64,000 nucleotides of DNA, from assembly GCF_030400225.1 (NCBI RefSeq), contig NZ_VJYB01000004.1, forward strand, positions 124,001 to 188,000, in the 5' to 3' direction. This stretch comes from Lactobacillus sp. UCMA15818 (GTDB lineage Bacteria; Bacillota; Bacilli; Lactobacillales; Lactobacillaceae). A program made the position numbers and the translations under genes. Below are positions 48,625 through 57,461 of the stretch, piece after piece. How positions within the stretch are numbered: position 1 is the stretch's first letter; every line of letters begins with the position of its first letter. Below the pieces are notes generated by a model. The model worked only from the letters and a program-made list of their open reading frames with translations. It was not told the origin of the DNA and did not search any database.

Positions 48625-49194
48625 ATGCAGAATTTGCCACTCGTCACAATGCTTTTCATTGGCGTTAACTTAGACTTTTTTATTATTTTATTATTTCTAC
48701 TTCAAAAATATAATTTTAAGGATAACTTATTTGGTTATGAATTAGGAATGCTCTTAATTTTCTGTGTTAGCGCATTTGCTGGCCAGTTAATTCAAAGTTT
48801 TATCCCTGCTTGGAGCATTGGCTTCCTCGGATTAATTCCGATTTATATGGGAATTAAAGGTGAAGACGATGCTGATGGAACACAAGTAAGTAGCCGAAAG
48901 GGAATTACCGCAGTCTTATTGATATACTTAGTCAGCTGCGGTGCTGATAACATAGCTGTCTATGTTCCAGTTTTGGCAACAATGACTTTTACTGGCATCC
49001 TAGTGACAATGATTTATTTTATTATCTTGACTGCCATTACTCTAACTCTAGCTTATTTTTTTGGTCAGCTTCCTATTATCAAAAATATTTTTACTCGTTG
49101 GGGAGCACCATTAACGCGACTAATTTATACTCTAATTGGGCTCTTTGTTATGCTTGATACAGGATTAATTCAACATATTATTAGCTTATTTTAA
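48625..49194 (+). CDS. CadD-family (cadmium resistance) transporter
   Basis: 189 aa from MQNLPLVTML, with GGAAGGA ten bases upstream. Five to six spans. The start GVNLDFFIILLFLLQK and the diagnostic SCGADNIAVYVPVLATM are CadD features; an acidic loop (GEDDADG) follows span 3. CadD proteins give cadmium or broader cation tolerance, or move small organic cations. Single gene, ended by repeat R9. Confidence 0.88.
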   Translation: MQNLPLVTMLFIGVNLDFFIILLFLLQKYNFKDNLFGYELGMLLIFCVSAFAGQLIQSFIPAWSIGFLGLIPIYMGIKGEDDADGTQVSSRKGITAVLLIYLVSCGADNIAVYVPVLATMTFTGILVTMIYFIILTAITLTLAYFFGQLPIIKNIFTRWGAPLTRLIYTLIGLFVMLDTGLIQHIISLF

Positions 49195-49198
49195 ATAA

Positions 49199-49368
49199 GG
49201 GGCTGGGTCAAAAGTTAAATTTTGATTCAGTTTCTCTGTTTATTCCGTATAAACGTGTTTCATAAGTCAAAACTCTCCGTCTAACTTCGAATTACTCATA
49301 GCAAAGTACTCACGATTTTCGTAATTTCGAATTAGTACTCAAATTTTCCCGACTTATGGCACACTCCC
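49199..49368 (+). repeat. Intergenic repeat family, full-length copy R9
   Basis: Best reference copy: GGCTGGGTCAAAAGTTAAAT with TTTTGATTCAG, TCTGTTTATTCCG, TATAAACGTGTTTCATAAGT, TCTAACTTCGAATTACTC, ATAGCAAAGTACTCACGAT, and the end CCCGACTTATGGCACACTCC. It starts right after the CadD-like stop codon. Confidence 0.88.
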
Positions 49369-49479
49369 TTCTACTCAGTTCATTGAACATAAGAAAATGG
49401 AATTAATATTAAAACAACGATAAAATTGGATTTTATGTTATCCTGAGACTGGATATATTTTCAAGCCCGAGGTGATAAT

Positions 49480-50430
49480 ATGAAAGCTTTATATTTCAAT
49501 GATTTTGGAGATAATTCTGTCTTAAAATACGGAGATATTAATTCTCCTCAAATAAATGCAAATCAAATATTAGTTAAAACCCAATTTATTGGATTAAACT
49601 TTGCCGATATATACCGCCGACGCGGAACTTACCATATTGAAAAACATCAGCCTTACATCAACGGTTATGAAGCACTAGGAGAAGTTGTTGCAATTGGCAA
49701 TCATGTCAACGAGGTAAAATTGAAAGATAAAGTTTTCTTTGTAGACGTACCATTCGCCAATGCAGAATATGTCAGTGTCCCATCTGAAAATGCAATTAGA
49801 GTGCCAGAAAATCTGGATTCCAAAGTAGTTGCTTCTGTTGGACTGCAAGGATTAACAGCAGATTTCTTAGCTCATGATCTTGGGAAAAACATGCCCGGTG
49901 GCAACGTATTTATTCACGGTATCAGTGGTGGTGTTGGCCAAATATTGTCTCAAATATTGACCAGTGATGGGATGAATGTGTATGGCTCTACTTCAACATC
50001 TGCAAAACAGAACTTAGCTCTTAATCAAGGAGCTGTAAAAGTCTTTCTGCGAACTACTCCGTGGAGTCAAAGCTTGCAAGGAAAATTTGATACTATTTAT
50101 GACGGTGTAGGAAAAACACTTGAACAGAGTCTATCTCTTGCGACTAACAAGGGGAAAGTTGTTTTTTATGGCATGGCTGGTGGAAATCCACCTAAAATTG
50201 ACCCACTAAAATTATTAGTACAATCAAAAAGCATTCTAACAGGAGACTTATGGGATTATCTAAACAGTGCAGACGAACGAAAAAAACGTAGTCAGAGGCT
50301 ATTTAGTTATTTTCAAAAAGGGAAGATCCGGGTCAGTGAGCCTACAATCTTTCCGCTGTCTGAAGGCCAAAAAGCATATGAATATTTAGAATCTGGAAAA
50401 AGCGCTGGAAAAATCTTGTTAAGACCATGA
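49480..50430 (+). CDS. Quinone oxidoreductase-like MDR protein
   Basis: 316 aa, without zinc ligands. QFIGLNFADIYRRRGTYHI and GYEALGEVVAIGNHVNEVK are the QOR substrate domain; VFIHGISGGVGQILSQIL is the NADPH motif; FYGMAGGNPPKIDPLKLL and the C-terminus GKSAGKILL complete it. It reduces quinones or enones with NADPH. GAGGTGATA precedes the ATG. Confidence 0.9.
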   Translation: MKALYFNDFGDNSVLKYGDINSPQINANQILVKTQFIGLNFADIYRRRGTYHIEKHQPYINGYEALGEVVAIGNHVNEVKLKDKVFFVDVPFANAEYVSVPSENAIRVPENLDSKVVASVGLQGLTADFLAHDLGKNMPGGNVFIHGISGGVGQILSQILTSDGMNVYGSTSTSAKQNLALNQGAVKVFLRTTPWSQSLQGKFDTIYDGVGKTLEQSLSLATNKGKVVFYGMAGGNPPKIDPLKLLVQSKSILTGDLWDYLNSADERKKRSQRLFSYFQKGKIRVSEPTIFPLSEGQKAYEYLESGKSAGKILLRP

Positions 50431-50483
50431 AAATAACCTTTTTGAGCAAATTCTAATATTAATATGATAACGGAGTGAATTAG

Positions 50484-51083
50484 ATGCAACTGACGAAAGA
50501 CGACTTAATAGAATGTTACTTTTACAAAACTGAATTAATACAATTGTGCCGCGAACGTGGTCTCCCCACATATGGTACAAAAGCTGAACTAAATCAGTAT
50601 TTAATACTTTTTTTAAACGGGACAAACCCGTCAGATATAAACCCATTTCGTACAAATAACAATAAAATTTCAGCAGAAACAAAAATCACATTCGACACAC
50701 GATTAATCGGTGATGGTTTCAAGTTTAATAGCGAAGCCCGTCTCTTCTTTGCTAATTATTATCACGTTAAAAAATTCAGCTTTAAAAAAGAAATGGCGAT
50801 TATTAAACGGCGTGTTGAAACACAAAAACAGACAGACTATACCATTCGAGATTTCATCACTGAATTTGAAAATACTACACAAATTAGCGATAATCCTGAG
50901 GAACAAACTTATCAATGGAATAATTTTGTCAAGGACTTCAATAGAGATCCTGCTAGTAAAAACTTCAATTCTCGTATGAAAACAGCTGCCAGACTTTGGA
51001 ATATTGTAAAAGCTACAAACAAACCAAAGAAATATTCTCATGATTTGCTTCATCGGTACTCTCAACAAACACAAGATCCATAA
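50484..51083 (+). CDS. SAP-domain protein (DUF6434-like C-terminus)
   Basis: 199 aa. Residues ~1-40 form a SAP motif (LTKDDLIECYFYKTELIQLCRERGLPTYGTKAELNQYL), which binds nucleic acid. The middle (FFANYYHVKKFSFKKEMAIIKRR) and the tail (YQWNNFVKDFNRDPASKNFNSRMKTAARLW) recur in SAP-domain proteins of Bacillota. Function unknown, possibly DNA binding. It follows the quinone reductase gene by 53 bp. Confidence 0.82.
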   Translation: MQLTKDDLIECYFYKTELIQLCRERGLPTYGTKAELNQYLILFLNGTNPSDINPFRTNNNKISAETKITFDTRLIGDGFKFNSEARLFFANYYHVKKFSFKKEMAIIKRRVETQKQTDYTIRDFITEFENTTQISDNPEEQTYQWNNFVKDFNRDPASKNFNSRMKTAARLWNIVKATNKPKKYSHDLLHRYSQQTQDP

Positions 51084-51222
51084 TCCGTTAGAAATTTTAA
51101 AATATTACTGGACAGAGACTAGCTTCAAATCAGCTTAATTTTTTTATTTAACTGTTTTTAAAATCTAGTTTGCTGTAGAATGTACTTGTTAATTATTTTA
51201 CAAACTATTGGAGGAATTATAG

Positions 51223-51984
51223 ATGACTAAAACAGTTGTAATTACAGGTGGAGTATCAGGAATGGGTCTCAGTGCATCCAAGCTTTTCCTGTCAAAGGGT
51301 TGGAATGTCATGATAGCAGATTTTAATAAAGAACTTGGTGAAAAAGTATATACAGAATTATCCTCAAAATACTCAACAAAACAAGTTGCTTTTCAAAAAA
51401 CTGATGTCTCAAATGCTGCTTCTGTAGCTGACTTAAAGATCAAAACCAGCCAACTATTCGGTCAAGTTGATAGTGTTATCAATAATGCAGGTATTTTTAC
51501 CAAAGGTGCCTTGCATGAGGTTGCTGAAGATGCTTGGGATAGAATCATGGCAATTGACGTAAAATCGGTTTACTTGATGACAAAAGCATTTGTACCTGAC
51601 ATGATAAAACAAAAAGCAGGAACAATTGTCAATACAGCTTCTATATCTGGATTGACCGGTGATTATAATATGGCTGCTTACAATGCTGCTAAGGGTGCTT
51701 TAGTCAATCTTGTACGTGCAATGGCTCTTGACTATGGCAAATACGGTATTAGAGTCAACAATATTAATCCAGGTCCAACGATGACTCCCATGTTTAAGGC
51801 TAATCCTCAATCAGTGATTGATACCTTCAAAAAGGCCAGCCCACTGGGAAAATTAGCAGAACCTGATGATATTGCACGTGTCATGTACTTCTTAGCCTCT
51901 GATGAATCCAACCCAATTACTGGTGAAAACATCCCTGTTTCTGCAGGTTTTGAAATCTACAGTGGACAACCTGTTCAAAAGTAA
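51223..51984 (+). CDS. Short-chain dehydrogenase/reductase
   Basis: 253 aa classical SDR. TGGVSGMGLSA binds NAD(P), NNAGIF is the core motif, Ser lies in NTASISGLTG and Tyr/Lys in YNAAKGAL; the C-terminus ends ITGENIPVSAGFE. GGAGGAATT lies before the ATG. Related enzymes are annotated as acetoin/diacetyl reductases or 3-oxoacyl-ACP reductases; no direct hint of the substrate. Confidence 0.92.
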   Translation: MTKTVVITGGVSGMGLSASKLFLSKGWNVMIADFNKELGEKVYTELSSKYSTKQVAFQKTDVSNAASVADLKIKTSQLFGQVDSVINNAGIFTKGALHEVAEDAWDRIMAIDVKSVYLMTKAFVPDMIKQKAGTIVNTASISGLTGDYNMAAYNAAKGALVNLVRAMALDYGKYGIRVNNINPGPTMTPMFKANPQSVIDTFKKASPLGKLAEPDDIARVMYFLASDESNPITGENIPVSAGFEIYSGQPVQK

Positions 51985-51985
51985 C

Positions 51986-52060
51986 ATAGTCTAAATTACT
52001 CATAGCAAAGTATGTGCTGTGTTCATAATTTCGTGTTAGTGCTCAAATCTTACCGACGTT
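51986..52060 (+). repeat. Intergenic repeat family, tail-only copy R10
   Basis: TCTAAATTACTCATAGCAAA, GTGCTGTGTTCATAATTTC and TTAGTGCTCAAATCTTACCGAC match the second half of the repeat; the head hairpin is absent. Adjacent to the SDR stop codon. Confidence 0.7.
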
Positions 52061-52092
52061 GTAATGTCTTAAGAAAATAGCTTCATCTTGAC

Positions 52093-52310
52093 GTGTACCC
52101 CTAAAGTTGGAACATAACTTTGAGGGTATTTATTTATGACAAAAGTGTCACTGAAAGTAAAAATTAAAGCAGTTGCAGAGTACCATACCAGTATTCAAGT
52201 TAAAGCGACAGTTGTGAGAAAAGAACTGAGCGCAGTAATAAACTCTTGGATAGAGTACTATAATATCAAGCAAATTCAAAATTAGTTAAATAATAGGGCC
52301 CTCAAATTTA
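52093..52310 (+). mobile_element. IS3-family (IS150-like) relic, internally deleted
   Basis: The left end reads TGTACCCCTAAAGTTGGAAC, an IS150-type terminus. The frame 52137-52289 encodes MTKVSLKVKIKAVAEYHTS, like the start of orfA, and after a deletion SAVINSWIEYYNIKQIQN, like the DDE-domain end of orfB. Only about 50 codons remain of more than 400. Confidence 0.65.
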
Positions 52311-52311
52311 T

Positions 52312-52614
52312 CTATTGATTCAAGATCTCATGCGACCCGGTTGCAACCAATAACAAAACCAATTCGTTATGGTCTAGATGATAAACGACAATCCAGTTAT
52401 CATAATTTTTACCATAGTTTCCATATCTGGCAGGATGAAATTCACGATAGCCACGCCACTGCCCTTTCAATGCATGATCTTTAATCCGTCTCAAAACAAG
52501 TACGTCTTGTTCAGCAATTGCTTTTAAACAAGGCTTCAAGATAGTTATCGGAAAGTGCTTTTTCGCTAATTTTTTTAATTCTCGTTCGAAAGACTTGGTC
52601 TGCTTAATTTGCAT
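52312..52614 (-). CDS. YafQ/RelE-family mRNA interferase toxin
   Basis: 100 aa. KQTKSFERELKKLAKKHFP, KDHALKGQWRGYREFHPARYG and WIVVYHLDHNELVLLLVATGSHEIL fit the YafQ branch of RelE ribosome-dependent mRNA endonucleases, with His and Arg residues at the expected positions. It overlaps the antitoxin gene by 11 bases. It lies directly beside the IS3 relic. Confidence 0.92.
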   Translation of the reverse strand: MQIKQTKSFERELKKLAKKHFPITILKPCLKAIAEQDVLVLRRIKDHALKGQWRGYREFHPARYGNYGKNYDNWIVVYHLDHNELVLLLVATGSHEILNQ

Positions 52615-52882
52615 CTAACTTATCGATCCAATCATCAAAGTCCGTCAAGGAGCCAATCTTTTTTACCTGACCCGTTTCTGCTTCTTTTTTAGCTGCTAAG
52701 GCTTCTGGAGAATCTAAAAAGCTAACTAAACGAACTTCATTGTTGGCCGCCTTAACCAAAGATAAACGAATATACTCAGAAACAGTTAACCCTTGTTTCG
52801 CTAGGTTAGCTTTAGCTCGTTCACTAATATCGGATGTCACGCGAGTTGAAATCGTCTTGTTTTTAATCACGGTATTGCTCAT
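52604..52882 (-). CDS. RelB/DinJ-family antitoxin
   Basis: 92 aa. The N-terminal ribbon-helix-helix (ISTRVTSDISERAKANLAKQGLTVSEYIRLSL, residues ~11-43) binds DNA and the C-terminal acidic tail (SLTDFDDWIDKLDAN) wraps the toxin. It precedes its toxin as usual and has a consensus promoter and a matching operator upstream. Confidence 0.92.
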   Translation of the reverse strand: MSNTVIKNKTISTRVTSDISERAKANLAKQGLTVSEYIRLSLVKAANNEVRLVSFLDSPEALAAKKEAETGQVKKIGSLTDFDDWIDKLDAN

Positions 52883-52899
52883 TTAATCTCCCCCCTTTT

Positions 52900-52951
52900 G
52901 TGTTTACCATTGTATTACACTTATTATATTGCCTTTTTATAATTATTTCAA
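52900..52951 (-). promoter_or_regulatory. Toxin-antitoxin promoter and operator
   Basis: On the minus strand TTGAAA and TATAAT lie 17 bp apart. Just downstream an imperfect palindrome (GTGTAATAC / GTAAACAC, 52900-52920) spans the start region and suits autorepression by the ribbon-helix-helix antitoxin. Confidence 0.75.
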
Positions 52952-53373
52952 CTATCCAATTTCCAGATTAGCTAAGAAAGAGATTATTACATAGCAACTG
53001 TCTGGTCACTCAAGAAGAACCCTTGCCACTTTAGCAAGTCTCTATCTTATAATAGTGCTCGAAAAGAATTGTGTCTCTTTATCTGTTGTCGGTCTATATT
53101 TCAAAGAATAATCATAATATCAACTCTCTTTAACCATTGCAAAACACCTCTTCCAAAGTTAAGGGGTTCTTCTTCACGAAAATCAAAAGGGTGTCATATC
53201 TTGAAAGTGAAATTGAACAGTTACGTAACTCAAAAAGTACGGCAAATAAACAAACAGTTACAAGTAAGTTAACTGATGATATTCAATTTTATACTGATGC
53301 TTTGGAGCAGGTAGTGATAAAATTGAAAAATATTGCCTTTCTAAATTAAATTGTTGATGGGAGTATTTTATAG
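52952..53373. other. Region with one possible short ORF of unknown function
   Basis: A plus-strand frame at 53137-53349 would encode 70 residues with a charged helical second half (YLESEIEQLRNSKS, DDIQFYTDALEQVVIKLKN) reminiscent of the coiled coil of a regulator, but the first residues look random and no RBS is clear. It probably represents the tail of a broken gene next to the MFS relic. Confidence 0.35.
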
Positions 53374-54157
53374 ATGAAGAGTGAAAAAGAGTTTATTACA
53401 ATATTAATTTTAGAATGCATCTCAGCCATTGGTAGTCTTTCTTGATGCAATTTCATACGTGATTATTTCAATTCCATTATTTTTCTTTGCTATTCCGACA
53501 GATACTCATAAAGGTGAATCCGTTATACAAGATTTGACTGCTGGAGTTAAGATCTTAAAATCGGATAATTATTTAAAAATACTTGCAATTCTAGATACTT
53601 CTGGAAATCTATTTGCACCTTTTATTGTGACCCTTTTACTACCAATGACTTCAAAATATTGGATTAAAGATATATCTAAATTGGCAATGAATCTTGATTT
53701 TTCGTTGACCAGTAATACATTATATGGATTTTTAAGTGCATTATTATTTGTTGGTACCTTAATTGGCGGAATTACTTTTTCTTGGAAAGGTGGTTTTAAA
53801 AATAATTACGGCAATTTAACTTTCGGATACATTGGTGCGGCTGTTAGTATTATTATCGTTGCATCAGTAAATTTATATATTGGGATAATCGGTCTTTTAT
53901 TATCGGGATTTGTTGTGCCATTTGTTAATGCAACTATGTATGCCGTTTTGATGGATAAGGTTTCAGCGGCAGATCAAGGAAAGGTGTTTACTTTGTATAA
54001 TGCATTGTCTATAGGTACATATCCTGTTGGATTGTTAATTATCAATGCATTAGGTGGTATTCCAAGTTTTCAAATTTTGTTGATTGGTGGTCTAGTAAAC
54101 TTTTTAGTCAGTTCTATTTGTTTACTGGTTGGTCGTATCTCACTACAACATTGTTGA
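53374..54157 (+). pseudogene. MFS (MefA-like) efflux protein relic
   Basis: An ATG with GGGAG upstream starts MKSEKEFITILILECISAIGSLS, then a stop. A second frame then runs VVFLDAISYVIISIPLFFFAIP to the end with about six spans (residues of the C-terminal half, including ADQGKVFTLYNALSIGTYPVGLLI). Roughly the N-terminal 170 residues are missing, consistent with an internal deletion joining codon ~20 to mid-protein. Confidence 0.65.
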
Positions 54158-54180
54158 TGTGTAATCTTAGAACCGTTCTT

Positions 54181-54293
54181 GTACTTTGCTATGAGTAATT
54201 CGAAGTTAGACAGAGAATTTTTACTTATGGAACATGTTTATACGGAATAAATAGAGGAACTGAATCAAAATTTAACTTTTGACCCATCCCCTC
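54181..54293 (-). repeat. Intergenic repeat family, partial copy R11, reverse orientation
   Basis: On the minus strand GATGGGTCAAAAGTTAAAT, TTTTGATTCAGTTCCTC, TTTATTCCGTATAAACATG and CTAACTTCGAATTACTCATA are conserved; the last third is lost. Confidence 0.78.
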
Positions 54294-54484
54294 ATAGAAA
54301 CATTAAAATTTATTCCAATTATTTCAGTACGGTTCACCTTCTCCATAAAAAAGGGTTGAAGCTATTTCTTTCACACATTTATTTTTTTGACTTAACGATG
54401 ACGCTTTACCATGGTCTTCTTTGAAAGCTGTATAAAATTTTTCTCATATTTTTGAAGGACTGCAAGTGAAACTGCTTAGAAAAA
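54294..54484. other. Intergenic DNA, nothing recognised
   Basis: No frame, hairpin or motif could be supported in this stretch between the R11 repeat and the end of the interrupted oxidoreductase gene. Confidence 0.4.
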
Positions 54485-54613
54485 TTATTCATTACTGACA
54501 ACAACTTTGCCAATCATATGATTAGACTCAACCAATTTGTGAGCTCTCTTTAGATTTGCAACATTAATTGGCGAGAGTGTTTTGTTCAAAGTAGTTTTTA
54601 TAATTTCTTGGTC

Positions 54614-54800
54614 TAGTGACTTACGTCGGCACTAAAATACCGAGTTTCTAGGAACAAGCATAACTTATCTCATACATTTCAGTATTCGACAGCGGTTTAC
54701 TCTATTTACTAAGGTTTAGCCCAAACCAAGTTTTAATATATTTTTGCTTGCATTTACATCTCTATCTAGCTGTGTATGGCATTGAGGACAAGTCCAAACA
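54614..54800 (-). ncRNA. Predicted omega (reRNA) guide RNA of the TnpB element
   Basis: TnpB nucleases use an RNA derived from the 3' end of tnpB and the right end of the element, with the guide read from the adjoining host DNA. By position the scaffold would be here and the guide would start at about 54613 going down (GACCAAGAAATTATAA). Inferred from known TnpB systems; only the RE hairpin is directly visible. Confidence 0.5.
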
Positions 54801-55867
54801 CGAATATCTAGTTCGTGTTTACCAGCATCATACCCACAATTAAAGCAGAGTTGACTAGTCTTGTATGGATTAACCACACTAAGGGCTTTACCATACCATT
54901 TGCACTTATATTCCAACATTAGTCTAAGCATTCTCCAAGATTGATTAGCGATTGCGCTGGCTAATTTGTGATTTTTAATCATATTATTAGTTTTCAAATC
55001 TTCAATCACTATTTTGTCATATTTTCTAACTAGCCCAGTTGTAATCTTATGAAGATAATCTTTCCTCTGGTTAGCTATCTTTTCATTATATTTAGCGACC
55101 ATCTGCTTAGCCTTGGTATAGTTCTTAAAGCCAGCTAGCTCTCTAGATTCAACGACTTTGTTGTGTTTATCCCAAGCTATTTCTTTCTTAGCTTGTTCTC
55201 TACGTCTAGCTAGTCGTTTTTCCCAGTAGTGTTTCTTCTTAGCGAGAATCTGATCAAACCTAATTGTCGGATATTTAACAGCATCTGATGTGCTTATTAA
55301 ATCGGCTATCCCCATATCCAAACCGACAGCTTGACTTGTCTTACCAAATTGTGTTTGGTTTTCACACTCAATTAGTAAAACACAGTAGAACTTGCCTGTT
55401 GGACTTAACTGGATAGTAATTGACTTGATTTTGTCATTAGTGAACTTCCCTCTGTACTTCATAATACCTAATTTAGGCAGCTTCAAATAATGATTGTCAA
55501 TCAATCTAACATTATTATTTATACATTTAGACTTAAATCTTTGCTTTGGAAATTTTCGAGACTTAAATTTAGGATATCCCCCAAGTTTCTTAAAAAATCT
55601 TTGGAAAGCTACAGCTAGAGTTTCACAAGTGTCTTGTAGTGAGGTGCTCTCAGCTTGTTTTAACCATGAATATTCCGTTTTTAATTGTTTTACTAAGAAG
55701 TTCATTGCAAAACCATTTAAGAACTTAGAATCTTTATTATTTTTATAACGCTTGCTTTGCATCTCCAACATCTGATTCCAAACAAATCTAGCCGCTCCAA
55801 AGTTCTCAACTATTTGTTTTTGTTGTTCTAAATTAGGATATATCCGTAGTTTAAGTCCTTGATACAT
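54716..55867 (-). CDS. tnpB: TnpB, RNA-guided nuclease (IS605 OrfB)
   Basis: 383 aa and complete. The RuvC residues are all in place: Asp184 in AVGLDMGIADL, Glu289 in IVIEDLKTNN and Asp370 in LDRDVNASKN. The zinc ribbon is C341-x2-C344 (CFNCG) and C360-x2-C363 (CPQC). The N-terminal part (MYQGLKLRIYPNLEQQ, FGAARFVWNQML) is the usual OrfB start. GAGGTGAAAC precedes the ATG. The intact active site suggests a working nuclease that would keep the element in place by cutting empty sites. Confidence 0.95.
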   Translation of the reverse strand: MYQGLKLRIYPNLEQQKQIVENFGAARFVWNQMLEMQSKRYKNNKDSKFLNGFAMNFLVKQLKTEYSWLKQAESTSLQDTCETLAVAFQRFFKKLGGYPKFKSRKFPKQRFKSKCINNNVRLIDNHYLKLPKLGIMKYRGKFTNDKIKSITIQLSPTGKFYCVLLIECENQTQFGKTSQAVGLDMGIADLISTSDAVKYPTIRFDQILAKKKHYWEKRLARRREQAKKEIAWDKHNKVVESRELAGFKNYTKAKQMVAKYNEKIANQRKDYLHKITTGLVRKYDKIVIEDLKTNNMIKNHKLASAIANQSWRMLRLMLEYKCKWYGKALSVVNPYKTSQLCFNCGYDAGKHELDIRVWTCPQCHTQLDRDVNASKNILKLGLG

Positions 55868-56986
55868 TCAGTTTCACCTCCTTTGATGTCAAGTTTTTCT
55901 CCAGAACAGGTACTCCGTTTCAGCATATTGAGAACCAATTAACAGAATACAATTCTGGGCGGTCAAGGCACTAATTCATTTTACGCTTAAAAGCATCAGT
56001 TTTCTTAGTTACCGACCCTATAAAGATGAAATCTTATCTAAGATCTCATGCTGCGTAATCATATCTGGTGTCTGATAAAAAGATTTTGTGTACATCCACT
56101 CCCACGCAAACTTTGCTCTTTTCTTTGTTAATTTACGCAAATCAACTGGATGCTTATTTTCAGTAATAGATGCTATTTTACCACTTGGTTTAATGATTTC
56201 TACCATCTCATCCCAATGACCATCTAAATCATTCAATTCCAGGATGTAGTCAACGTACCTATAACCTAATTTTCTAACTTCTTGTACCAAATCTTGTCGA
56301 TGATTCACAACTTCATCTGCTCCAAACTTTCTGACCCACTCAATAGTTTCCAGTCTGGATGCTGTTGCAATTACATTTAGTCCTGCCCAATTAGCCAATT
56401 GAGTTGCAATCGAACCAACACCTCCAGCACCATTGATAATCAAAATTGTTTGCTTTTCATTATTTTTCTTATCATTCGGATCAATCTCAAGTTGTTCAAA
56501 TAACGCTTCCCAAGCAGTCAACGAAGTCAATGGCATCGCTGCTGCTTGTCCTATTGTCAATTTTTTTGGTGCATGTCCGACAATTTTTTCATCAACGATT
56601 TGATATTCACTGTTACTTCCAGAACGTTTAAAAGCACCTGCATAAAAAACATGCTCTCCCTTTCTAAATAATGTAACATTTTCCCCCACAGATTCCACGA
56701 CTCCAACAGCATCCCAACCAATTATTTTTGGCTCTTTTAAAATACGATGACTTGCCTTTCTAACACCAACATCTACTGGGTTAACCGAGACAGCCTCAAC
56801 TTTGACTAACAGATCATGACCCTTTGCAATTGGTTTAGCTACTTCAAATTCAATTAAGCTCTCCTCTGCAGTGATTGGTAAATACTTTTTAAATCCGATT
56901 GCTTTCATCATCTGCTTCATAGTTAATTACCTTCTTTCATATCTTATAGTAATTAACTGATAATATCTTGCAATATTGAAATTTAA

Positions 56987-57016
56987 GTAACTAGTAACAA
57001 ATTATTCACTAGTGAA
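56987..57016. promoter_or_regulatory. Possible HxlR operator
   Basis: GTAACTAGTAAC at 56987-56998 and the perfect palindrome TTCACTAGTGAA at 57005-57016 share an ACTAGT core. They lie between the divergent oxidoreductase and HxlR genes. Confidence 0.5.
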
Positions 57017-57098
57017 TGCTATTTAAATGCTTTATTATGAGTATAAAAGAATATATGTTTTACTGCTAACTTTAATCATAGTCAAAGGAGCGTTAATT

Positions 57099-57461
57099 AT
57101 GAAACGTCATCTTTACAATTGCCAGCCAGGTTGCCCAGTAGAGAGCACTTTACAAATAATATCCGGTAAATGGAAGGCAGTGATTTTATATCACTTTATC
57201 AAAAATAATGTCTGTCACTTTGGTGAACTACAACGTACTATGCAGGATTGCTCTCGGAGAATGCTAGCTCTTCAGCTACGAGAATTAGAAAGTGATGGAG
57301 TAATTGAAAAAACGATTTATCCTGTTATGCCACCAAAAACAGATTACAAATTAACTGCTTTTGGAAAAACATTAATTCCTGTAATCAAATCAATGGAAGA
57401 ATGGGGTAACTTATATAATCAAAGAATAATCGCAAAAGATGATGTGTCAGCTAATGACTAA
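57099..57461 (+). CDS. HxlR-family transcriptional regulator
   Basis: 121 aa or so from MKRHLYNCQPGCPVES, with AAAGGAG upstream; the longer frame lacks a site. The HxlR winged helix is clear: CPVESTLQIISGKWKAVILYHF, FGELQRTMQDCSRRMLALQLRELESDGVIEKTIYPVMPPKTDYKLTAFGKTL. A cysteine near the N-terminus (two in NCQPGC) fits redox or electrophile-sensing members of this family such as HypR/YodB. It lies divergent from the interrupted quinone-reductase gene, its likely target. Confidence 0.92.
   Translation: MKRHLYNCQPGCPVESTLQIISGKWKAVILYHFIKNNVCHFGELQRTMQDCSRRMLALQLRELESDGVIEKTIYPVMPPKTDYKLTAFGKTLIPVIKSMEEWGNLYNQRIIAKDDVSAND

Larger units (their letters stand above)
54614..56020 (-). mobile_element. 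IS200/IS605-group (IS1341-type) element with TnpB only
   Basis: About 1,407 bp, bounds deduced from rejoining the host gene. No TnpA (Y1 transposase) gene is present. On the element's coding strand the left end starts TAGGGTCGGTAACTAAG and contains a GCTTTTAAGC hairpin; the right end holds TCGGTATTTTAGTGCCGA, a hairpin. No target duplication is evident, as expected. The flank before the left end is ...CATCTTTA, where the target/TAM motif should lie. Transposition would need TnpA in trans. Confidence 0.8.
54485..56920 (-). pseudogene. Quinone-oxidoreductase-like gene split by an IS1341-type insertion
   Basis: The 5' part (56920 down to 56021) encodes 300 residues of a zinc-free MDR protein: HDLLVKVEAVSVNPVDVGVRK, VGWDAVGVVESVG-like region, ILIINGAGGVGSIATQLANWAG. 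It stops at TAG just inside the insertion. The missing tail lies beyond the element at 54613-54485: DQEIIKTTLNKTLSPINVANLKRAHKLVESNHMIGKVVVSNE. Removing 54614-56020 joins the two in frame at ISSL-DQEI. The N-terminal product could still be made but lacks the last ~43 residues. GAAGG precedes the ATG; divergent to an HxlR gene. Confidence 0.88.

Noticed and set aside
53137-53349. Possible MerR/TetR regulator fragment
   Set aside because: Only a charged helix is visible; no DNA-binding domain, so no function was assigned.
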